From Balneolaceae bacterium (GTDB taxonomy: Bacteria > Bacteroidota > Rhodothermia > Balneolales > Balneolaceae), in assembly GCA_017640605.1 (NCBI GenBank), contig JAEPQH010000016.1, positions 1 through 64,000 on the forward strand: a stretch of DNA of 64,000 nt, written 5' to 3'. Positions 1 to 8,052 of the stretch are shown piece after piece. The position numbers and the translations under genes were made by a program. Positions within the stretch are counted from its first letter, which is position 1; each line of letters starts with the position of its first letter. The notes beneath the pieces were generated by a model. It did no database searches. It had not been told where the DNA came from and saw nothing but the letters and a program-made list of their open reading frames with translations.

Positions 1-68
1 AAAACTTATAATACCCAACGCCCTCACTGGAGCCTCAATTTAAAGACGCCTCAGCAGGCACACACAAA

Positions 69-94
69 AATGGCTGAGCTAACGCCCAGCCATT
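69..94. other. Hairpin before the first gene
   Basis: An 8-bp perfect stem (AATGGCTG at 69-76 with CAGCCATT at 87-94). On the minus strand it is followed by a short T-run, so it may be a terminator remnant of a gene beyond the window. Nothing else is recognised in 1-218. Confidence 0.35.
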
Positions 95-218
95 ATGAGT
101 AAGAGTAAACAAAAACCGTCAACTTATTTTAGGACGGGACAGATAAAGATGTAAAAACAGGTAGCGCTGTTGGGCAAATTATAAAGTGTAGCTACCTTCC
201 TCGAAATCAACAAATACC

Positions 219-1115
219 ATGAAATATACTACACTATTATTCGCCCTCTTTATTGGATTTTTAGCGTGCTCATCCCCACAAAACCATGTTACCTTAGATA
301 CTGATCGCTTAATCGCTGATATCGAATATTTAGCTTCTGATGAACTTGAAGGTAGATATGTTGGATCACCGGGAAGCGAAAAAGCACGTACTTTTTTAGT
401 AGAGCGGTTTACAGAAAATGGTGCACGACCATTTCAGGGATCCTTTGAACATCCATTTATTTTTCTGCGGCAAGGAGCAGAGCTGACCGGGGTAAATGTG
501 ATTGGAAGTATTGCAGGAAAAACAGATTCAGTAATTCTACTTACCGCCCATTACGATCATTTAGGCATCAGAGATAGTTTGATTTATAATGGGGCAGACG
601 ATAATGCTTCAGGTACTGCCGGTTTGTTGGCGATGATGGATTATTTTTCACAAAAACAGCCAAATCACACCGTGGTGTTTGCTGCTCTCGATGCTGAAGA
701 AGGCGGACTAAATGGAGCAGTAGCTCTTGCAAACGATTCATCCTTTATGGAACGAGTTGTGCTAAATATCAACATGGATATGATTGCACAAAATGAAGAG
801 AACGAGTTGTATGCTGTGGGGACATATCACTTTCCAGAATTTAAGCCGGTGCTGGAAAAAGTTGAAACGGGTGACATAAATTTACTTTTTGGTCATGATC
901 GTCCGGAAGATGGAAATCAAGACTGGACGTATGCTTCCGATCACGGTGCGTTTTTCAGGAAAGGGGTGCCATTCATATATTTTGGGGTAGAAGATCACGA
1001 ACATTATCACCAGCCAACCGATGAGTTTGAAACGGTCCCGCAAGAGTTTTATAAGAATAGCGTGCAGGTGATTTTAGATGCGGTTATTGCGATGGATTAC
1101 TTTTTATTTAATTAA
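219..1115 (+). CDS. M28-family zinc metallopeptidase, lipoprotein
   Basis: Probable exported aminopeptidase of the M28 family, which removes N-terminal residues from peptides using two zinc ions. The 298-residue product starts with a lipoprotein signal and a lipobox (FLAC, Cys17), so it should be membrane-anchored outside the cytoplasm. The zinc and catalytic residues are visible: the HYD motif (His111, Asp113), GADDN (Asp127), DAEEGG (Glu160/161), NMDM (Asp187) and YHQPTD (His264). The length is that of a bare M28 catalytic domain with no PA domain. It stands alone, with more than 200 bases before it and a repeat-flanked gap after it. The family is clear, the substrate is not. Confidence 0.9.
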   Translation: MKYTTLLFALFIGFLACSSPQNHVTLDTDRLIADIEYLASDELEGRYVGSPGSEKARTFLVERFTENGARPFQGSFEHPFIFLRQGAELTGVNVIGSIAGKTDSVILLTAHYDHLGIRDSLIYNGADDNASGTAGLLAMMDYFSQKQPNHTVVFAALDAEEGGLNGAVALANDSSFMERVVLNINMDMIAQNEENELYAVGTYHFPEFKPVLEKVETGDINLLFGHDRPEDGNQDWTYASDHGAFFRKGVPFIYFGVEDHEHYHQPTDEFETVPQEFYKNSVQVILDAVIAMDYFLFN

Positions 1116-1157
1116 GAATACTATATGCCTATCAGTGATTGGTATTCAATATCCAAC

Positions 1158-1398
1158 ATTCAACAAGGAATATTCAGAGAACAAAGCGATTTTAGTTGAG
1201 GTTAGCACCTTATTCTGAATTGATCACTATATGAAGTGCCGAACTACAAAAAAGCATCGAGATATTATTTCGATCGGTATAGTCAATTCTGGTTGGATTC
1301 GACAAGCTCATCCACCTTTAATCTCTTCAATAAATTGGCTCTTACATATTGTGCTTATAGTATTCTGATAATTGTAAACTGAATATTCCTTGTTGAAT
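1158..1398. repeat. 20-bp inverted repeats bounding a 200-bp gap
   Basis: ATTCAACAAGGAATATTCAG at 1158-1177 is exactly reverse-complementary to 1379-1398. A related copy (TGAATATTGCTTGTTG) occurs at 8361-8376 before the tRNA terminator. This looks like a small dispersed intergenic repeat or a MITE-like remnant. The interior shows no gene. Confidence 0.6.
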
Positions 1399-1416
1399 AT
1401 TGAGTGTTGTCTATTC

Positions 1417-1842
1417 CTAATTCCTAATTATATAGTCGTAGGTAATTTTTGAGCCTTTTTCCAACGCTTTAGACACCGAGCAATATTTGGTAATGGAGAG
1501 CTCGAGTGCGCGTGCTACTTTTTTTTCATCCAGATTTCCTGCCAATTCAAAGTGTAGATGAATGGAATTATAGACCGAATATCCTTCCTTCATTTTTTCG
1601 CGATCTCCTGTTACTTCAACTGATAAATCGGTGAGTTCCTGCCGCTGTTTATCCAAAATGGAGATTACATCAATGGCCGAACATCCTGCCGCGCCTGCAA
1701 GAAGCATTTCCATCGGGCTCATTCCACCTTCTAGGCCTCCAATTGTTCGGTTGCCATCTATGCGGATCTTTCCTGCGGTTTCGTTTTCGGCTTCCATGTG
1801 AAAGCCTTGTCCCATCCAGTTTACATTTACCTTTACATCCAT
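1417..1842 (-). CDS. OsmC-family peroxide-reducing protein
   Basis: A 141-residue OsmC/Ohr-type protein. These cytosolic dimers reduce organic hydroperoxides with a pair of cysteines. Both are present: Cys54 in the GAAGCSAIDV segment and Cys121 in the KYCSVSKAL segment, and the overall length matches the family. It belongs to the broader OsmC (YhfA-like) group rather than being a clear Ohr. It is monocistronic and convergent with the M28 gene. The ATG start lies within a short AT-rich leader with no strong ribosome-binding site. Confidence 0.9.
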   Translation of the reverse strand: MDVKVNVNWMGQGFHMEAENETAGKIRIDGNRTIGGLEGGMSPMEMLLAGAAGCSAIDVISILDKQRQELTDLSVEVTGDREKMKEGYSVYNSIHLHFELAGNLDEKKVARALELSITKYCSVSKALEKGSKITYDYIIRN

Positions 1843-1902
1843 AAAATATGATCTGATTTTTGCACTAAAATATGGAAAATCTTGCTAGAACATGCTGAAA
1901 AA

Positions 1903-2520
1903 CTAAAACCTGAGTTGTAGCCCGGCGCCATATACCGAGTGAACAGGATCTATAACCGGGAGAATTTTCAAGCTCAAATTTCTTTCCTCATTATACCGTT
2001 TTGTGTCGCGATGAACACCAATAAAATCACGGAAGGAAGTGTAGACATAAAATCCTAAACCATATAGCATTAGTCCATAACCAAAAGCGGTGACTAAAGT
2101 GTTAGGATTATCGTCTTCACTAAATATGACTTCAAAATAGGAGATTAGAACAATTAAGCCGCCGGTACCCATGGCTAGTATAGAAAGGCCACGTTGTATT
2201 CCGCCCTTAAAAAATTGATTTCGATCGTTTATATATAGGTAACCTGCTCCGGGTGCGAATGAATAAAGTGCCAATACGGTAAAAAGAGATGCAGGGTATA
2301 ACACATCGTTATTCAATAAAATAGGTGAGATAATAAAAGTACCCAATGTTGCACCTACAGAAATTAAGACAGCTCTGCTCGGTTTTTTTACAACATCCGG
2401 TTGAGCTTGAAACACACTGTATTCAAGTAATTTTTGCTGTTTTTGATAAATCTGATCTGTCTGTGCTTGAAGTGATGTTGCCCCAATCAGAGCGATTAAG
2501 CCAATAAAAATTATTCGCAT
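1903..2520 (-). CDS. Small membrane protein of unknown function
   Basis: The product is not recognised as a named family. From the ATG at 2520 it has a signal peptide (MRIIFIGLIALIGATSLQAQ) and then three or four hydrophobic segments separated by short loops. It ends in GAGLQLRF, the aromatic-terminated tail seen in many outer-membrane or envelope proteins of this phylum. It resembles the small 'DUF5683-like' envelope proteins of Bacteroidota only in general layout. An in-frame TTG at 2532 would extend it by four residues, but the ATG places the signal peptide at the N-terminus. Confidence 0.6.
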   Translation of the reverse strand: MRIIFIGLIALIGATSLQAQTDQIYQKQQKLLEYSVFQAQPDVVKKPSRAVLISVGATLGTFIISPILLNNDVLYPASLFTVLALYSFAPGAGYLYINDRNQFFKGGIQRGLSILAMGTGGLIVLISYFEVIFSEDDNPNTLVTAFGYGLMLYGLGFYVYTSFRDFIGVHRDTKRYNEERNLSLKILPVIDPVHSVYGAGLQLRF

Positions 2521-2608
2521 AATTTTACCCAAAGATTAAATTGGTATGCATAATCCAAATTTTTACCCCATGATGCCATTAGAATTTGGGGCTAGTTGCT
2601 AATAAAAC

Positions 2609-3259
2609 CTAGAGGGCAGAGAGGATAGCGAATGTGATTTCTGTAAAATCTGATATAAATAGTTTAATACCTGGAATATTGCTGAATTCCTCTTTTTTGT
2701 GAGTAGTTGTAACCACAATCACTTGTGCACCGGAGGCTGAGGCAGCCATTGCACCTGTTGGAGTATCTTCGAAAATGATACAGTCTTCCGGTTTCACCTC
2801 TAAATCGGCAATGAGCAATTCATATACCTGAGGATCGGGCTTTCCACGTTGGACATCTCCAGAGTGACGAACTGATGCGAAATAGTGCCACAAATCAAGG
2901 GAATTCATCACAAAATCTACATTTTCCGGAGGAGCCGCTGATCCAACACCAAGCAGTATATTCTTTGATTTGAGCTCGAACAGCAACTCCGGGAGCCCGG
3001 CTAAAAGCGCTAAATCGGGAGCATAGATTTGGCGATAGGTTTCTTCTTTTTCTTTTGATATTTGGATGCGTTCTTCGAGCGTAAATCTGCCGGGGAATTC
3101 CCGTTCAAGCAGTTCCACATTTACGCCATGAATACGCTGATGAACTTCCTCAAGCGATAGCTTAATTCCCACTTCGCTCAGCTTTGTTTGCCACGCTTTA
3201 TGGTGCACCATCATATTGTCGATCATGGTGCCATCCATATCAAAAAGAACCGCCTTCAT
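2609..3259 (-). CDS. HAD-superfamily phosphatase, beta-phosphoglucomutase type
   Basis: A cytosolic haloacid-dehalogenase-type hydrolase of 216 residues. Motif I DMDGT holds the nucleophile Asp7 and the acid/base Asp9. A helical cap follows (residues 15-85), then motif II Ser107, motif III Lys140 (RGKPDP) and motif IV Glu164-Asp165 (FEDTPTG). The cap type and the TPTGAMAA segment are those of the beta-phosphoglucomutase/phosphoglycolate-phosphatase subgroup. It lies 44 bases from hisE on the same strand and could share its transcript. The substrate cannot be told from sequence. Confidence 0.88.
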   Translation of the reverse strand: MKAVLFDMDGTMIDNMMVHHKAWQTKLSEVGIKLSLEEVHQRIHGVNVELLEREFPGRFTLEERIQISKEKEETYRQIYAPDLALLAGLPELLFELKSKNILLGVGSAAPPENVDFVMNSLDLWHYFASVRHSGDVQRGKPDPQVYELLIADLEVKPEDCIIFEDTPTGAMAASASGAQVIVVTTTHKKEEFSNIPGIKLFISDFTEITFAILSAL

Positions 3260-3303
3260 ACGCTTCGCGAATTTTAAATTTTAAATTTAAAATTTTGAAT
3301 TAA

Positions 3304-3642
3304 TCATTCGCCAATGTGTTTGTGATTGCCGCGGTCGTGACGTTTGCGCAATAATTTGATCACTTTATGGAGAGGGATTTCCTTTTCAGCGAGGAGTAAC
3401 ATCAGGTGGAAAAGCAGGTCGGCAGCTTCGGCAATGGTTTCTTTGTCGCCCTCATTTTTGGATGCGATTACAGTTTCAACGGCTTCTTCGCCCACTTTCT
3501 GTGCGATTTTATCCAGGCCCTTTTTAAACATCGAAGTGGTGTACGAGCCTTTAGGCATTTCATGCTTCCGCTCGTATAGCAGTTCTTCGAGTTCCTTTAA
3601 AAATTGGTAGTCTTTTTTAGTAAGTGATTTTCTTTCGCTCAT
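3304..3642 (-). CDS. hisE: Phosphoribosyl-ATP pyrophosphohydrolase
   Basis: HisE hydrolyses phosphoribosyl-ATP to phosphoribosyl-AMP, the second step of histidine synthesis. The 112-residue protein has the all-alpha NTP-pyrophosphatase fold with the metal-binding motifs GEEAVE (Glu52, Glu53, Glu56) and EAADLLFHL (Glu72, Asp75). It stands alone, not fused to HisI. hisF lies 5.8 kb away on the other strand beyond an accessory region, so a once tighter his arrangement may have been split by insertion. Confidence 0.93.
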   Translation of the reverse strand: MSERKSLTKKDYQFLKELEELLYERKHEMPKGSYTTSMFKKGLDKIAQKVGEEAVETVIASKNEGDKETIAEAADLLFHLMLLLAEKEIPLHKVIKLLRKRHDRGNHKHIGE

Positions 3643-3736
3643 TCTAACAGATTGATGAATTCGGTTCGAAAGGTCGGGCTTTTAAATCGCCAAGGCAATG
3701 TTGAATTGTGTATTTGTGTAATGTTAATATTAGGAG

Positions 3737-4393
3737 AGCAGGACTAAAGTCCCTGCTTGGTTATGACTATGCCAGAGATATAGTTTGAAGTCGAAAATTT
3801 AACGTGACTTGAAAAAATAATAGAATCTATGTCCCATAAAGTCATCCATAAGGAGGAGTGCACGACGACGGATGGATCTGCCAAAAATTATTTTAGCTTC
3901 ATTTCTACGTTCCGGTTTGGGTAGTGTGTTCAAGGAGCAGGACTAAAGTCCCTGCTTGGTTATGATAGTGCCAGAGATATTGTATGAAGTTGAAAATTTA
4001 ACATGACTTGAAAAAATAATTGAATCTATCTCCCATAAAGTCATCCAGAAGGAGGAGTGCACGACGACGGATGGATCTGCAAATATTATTTTGGCTTCAT
4101 TTCTACGTTCCGGTTTGGGTAGTGTGTTCAAGGAGCAGGACTAAAGTCCCTGCTTGGTTATGATAGTGCCAGAGATATAGTTTGAAGTCGAAAATTTAAC
4201 GTGACTTGAAAAAATAATAGAATCTATGTCCCATAAAGTCATCCATAAGGAGGAGTGCACGACGACTGTTGGATCTGCAAATATTATTTTGGCTTCATTT
4301 CTACGTTCCGGTTTGGGTAGTGTGTTCAAGGAGCAGGACTAAAGTCCCTGCTTGGTTATAACTGTGCCAGAGATATTGTATGAAGTCGAGAAT
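3737..4393. repeat. 198-bp tandem repeat array, 3.3 copies
   Basis: Units at 3737-3935 (199 bp), 3936-4133 and 4134-4331 (198 bp each), plus a partial unit from 4332 to about 4393. Each begins with a hairpin AGCAGGACTAAAGTCCCTGCT (GACTAAAGTC core), and copies differ at a few percent of positions. The hairpin resembles REP-type elements that go with IS200-like (RAYT) transposases, but no transposase is visible. Minus-strand reading frames of 62 codons in two units arise from the repeat and look non-coding. Bases 3643-3736 and 4394-4420 show nothing else. Confidence 0.9.
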
Positions 4394-4420
4394 TTGCTCT
4401 TGGATCAAGAATGGTAGAAT

Positions 4421-6073
4421 ATGACATTCTACTTAAACGTAAATTGCTTTCGCGCTTCTTCCCAAGGAATCAAATCTTCTGGTTTTGAAGTTCTAATCCG
4501 TTCTCTTACAATGGCTTTATGTTCTTCCGGAATCTCATCAACTTTAGTAAACCAACTTACCAACGCCAATATGAGCCGCCGATCCTATACTACTTGGCAA
4601 AATAATTTAACCAGCTGGAACACCGCCTATACTTTCGATTTGAACGGAAACATACAAAGCTTATTTAGAGAAGGAGCTCCTGATATTGACGGTTATCCCA
4701 CCAATCTCGATAATTTAAGCTACACGTACCAAGGCAATAAAATTACGGCAATTGCAGATAGTTACGGGCATTTAGGATTTGCCGATTTAGCTACCACTAC
4801 CGAAGAATACCTTTACGATGCCAATGGCAACATGATTGAAGATAAAAACAAGGGCATTTCACAGATTCGATACAACCGTATGAATTTGCCTGTAGTAATT
4901 ACTTTTAGTAATGGTAACGAAATCCATTACTTGTACGATGCCGGTGGCAGTAAACTTCAAAAAATTGCCATTCCAGCAGCGGGTGGGCAAACCACCACCG
5001 ATTATTCCGGTGGCTTTGTATATACCAACAACAGCATTGATTTTTTTGCCTTTAGCGAAGGCCGTGTACGAAAAGTAAGTGGCAATTGGCAGTACCAATA
5101 CGATCTGAAAGATCATTTAGGGAATGTACGCACCACTTTTACGAACGACAATGGGGTGGCTACTTTGTTGCAAGCCGACAGCTATTACCCCTTTGGCTAC
5201 AAAATGCCGGGCCTCAGTTACCAAACCGGAGCCGAAAACAAATTCACCTACAATGGCAAAGAACTGGAAGACGAATTTGGTCTGGATTGGTACCATTATG
5301 GGGCACGGTTTTATGATCCTACAGTGGGAAGGTGGTGGGTGATTGATCCTATGGATGAGTTTCCTTCACCTTATGCATACGTTGGGAATACACCGATTAT
5401 GCTAGTAGATCCGAATGGAATGAATTCAGACGATCCCCCTGAAAATGGAGCAACTGTAGGTGCAATTATAGGTGGGTCAATTAGAGCTGGTTGGGAGCAC
5501 TTTAGATATAATTCAGCTAGAAGAATTGCAATTTGGTTCGGAAGCGAAAAAGCCGAAAGTATGCCTTACAGGAAGTTTGATGTTTATATTGATCCTAATT
5601 CAATAGATGGTGTTTCAGTGTCTTTCGAAGATTATTCAGAAGATCCATCATTTGGTTCCAGAATGTGGAATAGCTCAATTGCAATTCTTGACATGACAGC
5701 TATAAACCCTGCCTCTCAAGGTACCGCAATGTTTGCTAAAGCTCCGAAATTATTTGTTTCTGAAATTGCGCAGAATGTCACAAAAAACTTTGGGAATACA
5801 TATTGCTTACCATGTTCTGAAGCATTGGTAAATGCTTTTAAAAATGAAGGTATAACTGGTCAGGTAATTGAACTAAGATCAGAGACAGCTTTAATAGTTA
5901 GTAAAACATTTGGATATTCTGAAGCAATTTCAAGGAGTGGAATGCATAGAGGGGTTTTAGTGGATGGAATGGTTTATGATAACATTCACAAAAAAGGAAT
6001 AGCATATGATGATTGGATTAAAGATTTTGAATCACATGGAAATATTTCTACAAAAATAGTTGAGGATTTTTAG
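4421..6073 (+). CDS. N-truncated Rhs/YD-repeat protein with papain-fold toxin C-terminus
   Basis: A 550-residue reading frame. Residues 1 to about 46 are antisense to the antitoxin remnant and probably not native. Residues 50-220 contain YD-type repeats (YDANGNMIED, YDAGGSKL). Residues 225-330 form the Rhs-associated core (DHLGNVRTTF, YNGKELEDEFGLDWYHYGARFYDP, DPNGM). After the core comes a variable 220-residue tip. It holds Cys462 and Cys465 (TYCLPCSEAL), His509 (MHRGVLVDGMVYDN) and a terminal AYDDWIKDF, the pattern of papain-like-fold toxins (Tox-PL type) of polymorphic toxin systems. Intact Rhs proteins are over 1,000 residues with an export signal, both absent here, so this is probably a displaced tip or a pseudogene. 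The true start is uncertain. Confidence 0.75.
   Translation: MTFYLNVNCFRASSQGIKSSGFEVLIRSLTMALCSSGISSTLVNQLTNANMSRRSYTTWQNNLTSWNTAYTFDLNGNIQSLFREGAPDIDGYPTNLDNLSYTYQGNKITAIADSYGHLGFADLATTTEEYLYDANGNMIEDKNKGISQIRYNRMNLPVVITFSNGNEIHYLYDAGGSKLQKIAIPAAGGQTTTDYSGGFVYTNNSIDFFAFSEGRVRKVSGNWQYQYDLKDHLGNVRTTFTNDNGVATLLQADSYYPFGYKMPGLSYQTGAENKFTYNGKELEDEFGLDWYHYGARFYDPTVGRWWVIDPMDEFPSPYAYVGNTPIMLVDPNGMNSDDPPENGATVGAIIGGSIRAGWEHFRYNSARRIAIWFGSEKAESMPYRKFDVYIDPNSIDGVSVSFEDYSEDPSFGSRMWNSSIAILDMTAINPASQGTAMFAKAPKLFVSEIAQNVTKNFGNTYCLPCSEALVNAFKNEGITGQVIELRSETALIVSKTFGYSEAISRSGMHRGVLVDGMVYDNIHKKGIAYDDWIKDFESHGNISTKIVEDF
4429..4560 (-). pseudogene. C-terminal remnant of an addiction-module antitoxin
   Basis: Read on the minus strand, this stretch encodes about 43 residues (VDEIPEEHKAIVRERIRTS, then KPEDLIPWEEARKQFTFK and a stop). 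The acidic, helical C-terminus with a 'PWEEARKQ' tail is like the small addiction-module components that pair with ParE/RelE toxins. The N-terminal half is missing: the Rhs-type sequence starts where it should be. No toxin gene follows, because the 198-bp repeats begin there. The assignment rests on pattern recognition, not a search. Confidence 0.5.
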
Positions 6074-6378
6074 TGCAAATAGAAAACAATATTCAAGACT
6101 TTATTGGGAAAACAAGAATTAAGCCAGCTCTTTTTATCGGCGAAAAATCTATCACAAAATATAGTGCCTTTATGGACGGGTGGATTTTTGATAAACGGTC
6201 AGATATAGCGGATATTAATCTTCTAAGAGAATTCCAAGATTGGATACAACAACGTTTTGATATTAGAACAACTCATCATTGGAGTCAAATTATTCTATTT
6301 TTTTCGCTAAACGAACAAGAGGCATTTGACAAGTTTTTGAGTCTTTGGGATCAGTTTTTAGTGGAAAAAAATAATTAA
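6073..6378 (+). CDS. Candidate immunity protein for the Rhs toxin tip
   Basis: A 101-residue protein whose GTG start overlaps the toxin stop (TAGTG). This coupling is typical of toxin-immunity pairs in Rhs systems, where the downstream gene blocks the toxin domain. It is small, has no signal peptide, and starts with an IQDFIGKTRIKPALFIGEK segment followed by aromatic-rich helices (HHWSQIILFFSL). The family is not recognised and the role is inferred from position. If the toxin frame is still expressed, this gene would be needed for self-protection. Base composition is lower in GC than in the housekeeping neighbours. Confidence 0.6.
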   Translation: MQIENNIQDFIGKTRIKPALFIGEKSITKYSAFMDGWIFDKRSDIADINLLREFQDWIQQRFDIRTTHHWSQIILFFSLNEQEAFDKFLSLWDQFLVEKNN

Positions 6379-6657
6379 GGTGACCCCCAAACTAGCGCAA
6401 GTATGTAATTCTGAAAAACTGGTTCAAGTGTCCACTTAGACCTTTTTTGTTTTAAGATAAAGCCAACGGTTCCTGTATTTTATGAACGTAGCACAAGTTT
6501 CTCTGTCTTTGAACTCGCAAACTTTGTATTAATCTCGTTAGTATTTTTGCAAACCAAGGCATCAGTAGTATTAGTGATAAATGTGCCCCCAATCTGGTCC
6601 AAGCATGTAATTAAAAACAAAAAAACTGGTTCAAGCATCCGCTTGGACCTTTTTTGG
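6379..6657. repeat. Two imperfect copies of a 75-bp element
   Basis: Copy 1 spans 6379-6450 and copy 2 spans 6581-6657. Both read GTG(A)CCCCCAA, a CAAG-TATGTAATT or CAAGCATGTAATT block, ACTGGTTCAAG, and end in GACCTTTTTTG. Copy 2 folds as GGTCCAAGC with GCTTGGACC, followed by a T-run. They could be insertion-sequence end remnants, or a duplicated terminator. No transposase remains. The 130 bases between them hold no gene. Confidence 0.6.
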
Positions 6658-6676
6658 TAAATGTGGTTGGGTATTC

Positions 6677-7360
6677 TTATTCAGAAATAAAATCGTTGAT
6701 AGTACTAAGTATTGCTTCAAGATTTAGTTTCTCTATTCCGGGTAGGTGTGCAAGAATTATCTCTTCGGCATAGTTATGGTTTAAAAAATCTCGAAAAGCA
6801 GATTTCAAATATTCAGTAACATCATTTTCAGATTCTGTAATTTCATTAATATCTATTTTTGAAAGTATCGTGGTTATATCCTCCATATCTTTACTAAATC
6901 TTAAATCAGATCCCCCTCTATTTTTTGCGGCCTCCCATTTTGAAGCCAAATAATAGTCCAATGTAAATCTTGGAATCTTAATGCTTGAGCTCAGTACATA
7001 CCATTCTTTATTTATTAGCCCAGTTTGATACCACTTATTTGAAAAACCCAAAATGGATGTGTCGGTTGGCATAACATCTAGTGTAAATGTTCCATTTGTA
7101 TATCTACAAATTACATTGCTTTCAGGGTCAGGGTAGAACCCAATATTTTTAAGCTGTTTGTTAAGTGTTTCCAGCTCGGAATACCCAACCAGTTGAATTA
7201 CAGCATCTAAATCATAGGTTGGGCGCAATTGTAGTGTTTTTGCTGTTGGCAAATAAGTAAAAAGTATGGCACCACCAACAAAAGCTAACTCATTAATAAT
7301 TGGAGCAAGGATGTGTGCAATTTCTTCGAGTTGTTGCTCCCCTATCGGTGCTCTATTCAT
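6677..7360 (-). CDS. AbiEii-like nucleotidyltransferase (candidate toxin)
   Basis: A 227-residue protein of the DNA-polymerase-beta-type nucleotidyltransferase superfamily. The active-site signature is FVGGAI (Gly29-Gly30) followed by TYDLDAVI (Asp50, Asp52). The rest fits the AbiEii/MenT-like group: a conserved PRFTLDYYLASKWEAAKNRG segment, then a helical C-terminus. AbiEii-type enzymes act as toxins in type IV toxin-antitoxin and abortive-infection modules. Its start overlaps the end of the winged-helix gene by 4 bases (ATGA), so the two are translated together. Function as a toxin is inferred from family and pairing; it could be a housekeeping-type transferase. Confidence 0.75.
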   Translation of the reverse strand: MNRAPIGEQQLEEIAHILAPIINELAFVGGAILFTYLPTAKTLQLRPTYDLDAVIQLVGYSELETLNKQLKNIGFYPDPESNVICRYTNGTFTLDVMPTDTSILGFSNKWYQTGLINKEWYVLSSSIKIPRFTLDYYLASKWEAAKNRGGSDLRFSKDMEDITTILSKIDINEITESENDVTEYLKSAFRDFLNHNYAEEIILAHLPGIEKLNLEAILSTINDFISE

Positions 7361-7869
7361 AATACTTGGGCAAGAAATTCTTTAGCAATGTTAACTTCTC
7401 TTGATGATTTATTTAGCCTAATTAAATCTACTGCACTCAATATATGGTGTAACTTATCCCACTTTTGGCAAGCATCAGGAAGTTTTTGATATAGTGGCGT
7501 AATTGAAACACCCTCGATTTGACCTTGGTGATGTGCCCAAACCATTGGAATTTTGGTTTGCACCTGATCTTGAAATGGCGTGGATGATATACCAGTTGGA
7601 ATTCCCCGTTCAATAGTACCTTGTATAGCAGGAAATACAAACTTCAATCCATGAAATAAAAAGTCCTTTAAGTTTAATCGCTGCACCATTTTTTTTTGAT
7701 GGTCGATTAATTGCACCTGCATTGAACGATGCAACGATTCACTTATCTCGCTTTGACTTAACAAAAGTTTTGTTGCTAAGTCTTTCATATACCATTCATT
7801 GTTCTTTTGCAGTAGTACACCAAATAATACTACTACATCATGAGGGCGCATTCCGGTATGTTCTTTCAT
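7357..7869 (-). CDS. Winged-helix partner protein (candidate antitoxin/repressor)
   Basis: A 170-residue protein with an N-terminal winged-helix DNA-binding domain (about residues 10-60, LLLSQSEISESLHRSM being the recognition helix). The C-terminal half is of unknown fold. It is the first gene of a two-gene operon with the nucleotidyltransferase, the order expected when an AbiEi-like antitoxin represses its own promoter. A palindrome 30 bases upstream of the start could be its operator. It lacks the extended C-terminal antitoxin domain of classical AbiEi, so the assignment rests on context. Confidence 0.65.
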   Translation of the reverse strand: MKEHTGMRPHDVVVLFGVLLQKNNEWYMKDLATKLLLSQSEISESLHRSMQVQLIDHQKKMVQRLNLKDFLFHGLKFVFPAIQGTIERGIPTGISSTPFQDQVQTKIPMVWAHHQGQIEGVSITPLYQKLPDACQKWDKLHHILSAVDLIRLNKSSREVNIAKEFLAQVL

Positions 7870-7899
7870 CCTAACATTGTTTTGATTAATTATCGTAAT

Positions 7900-7912
7900 T
7901 CGCGAATCGCGA
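7900..7912. promoter_or_regulatory. Palindrome upstream of the winged-helix gene
   Basis: TCGCGAATCGCGA is two copies of the self-complementary TCGCGA separated by one base. It stands out in an AT-rich leader 31-43 bases before the start of the winged-helix gene. This is the expected place for an autoregulatory operator. Binding is inferred. Confidence 0.5.
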
Positions 7913-8052
7913 TATAAGATATAGTATTTGCGATTAAACGTCTAATATTAATATTGACTTCATGCCGAAGCTCGGGCTTCGCAATGTAGTCCAGAAGCTC
8001 CAGCTTGTATTTCTACCATATATCAATATCACCCAATATCAAAAAAATAATA

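Noticed and set aside
3943..4329. Two 62-codon minus-strand frames inside the 198-bp repeats
   Set aside because: They exist because the repeat unit is a multiple of three bases; the first unit lacks the frame, there is no ribosome-binding site and the composition is not protein-like.
3737..4393. CRISPR array
   Set aside because: The units are adjacent and almost identical over 198 bp, with no unique spacers and no cas genes nearby.
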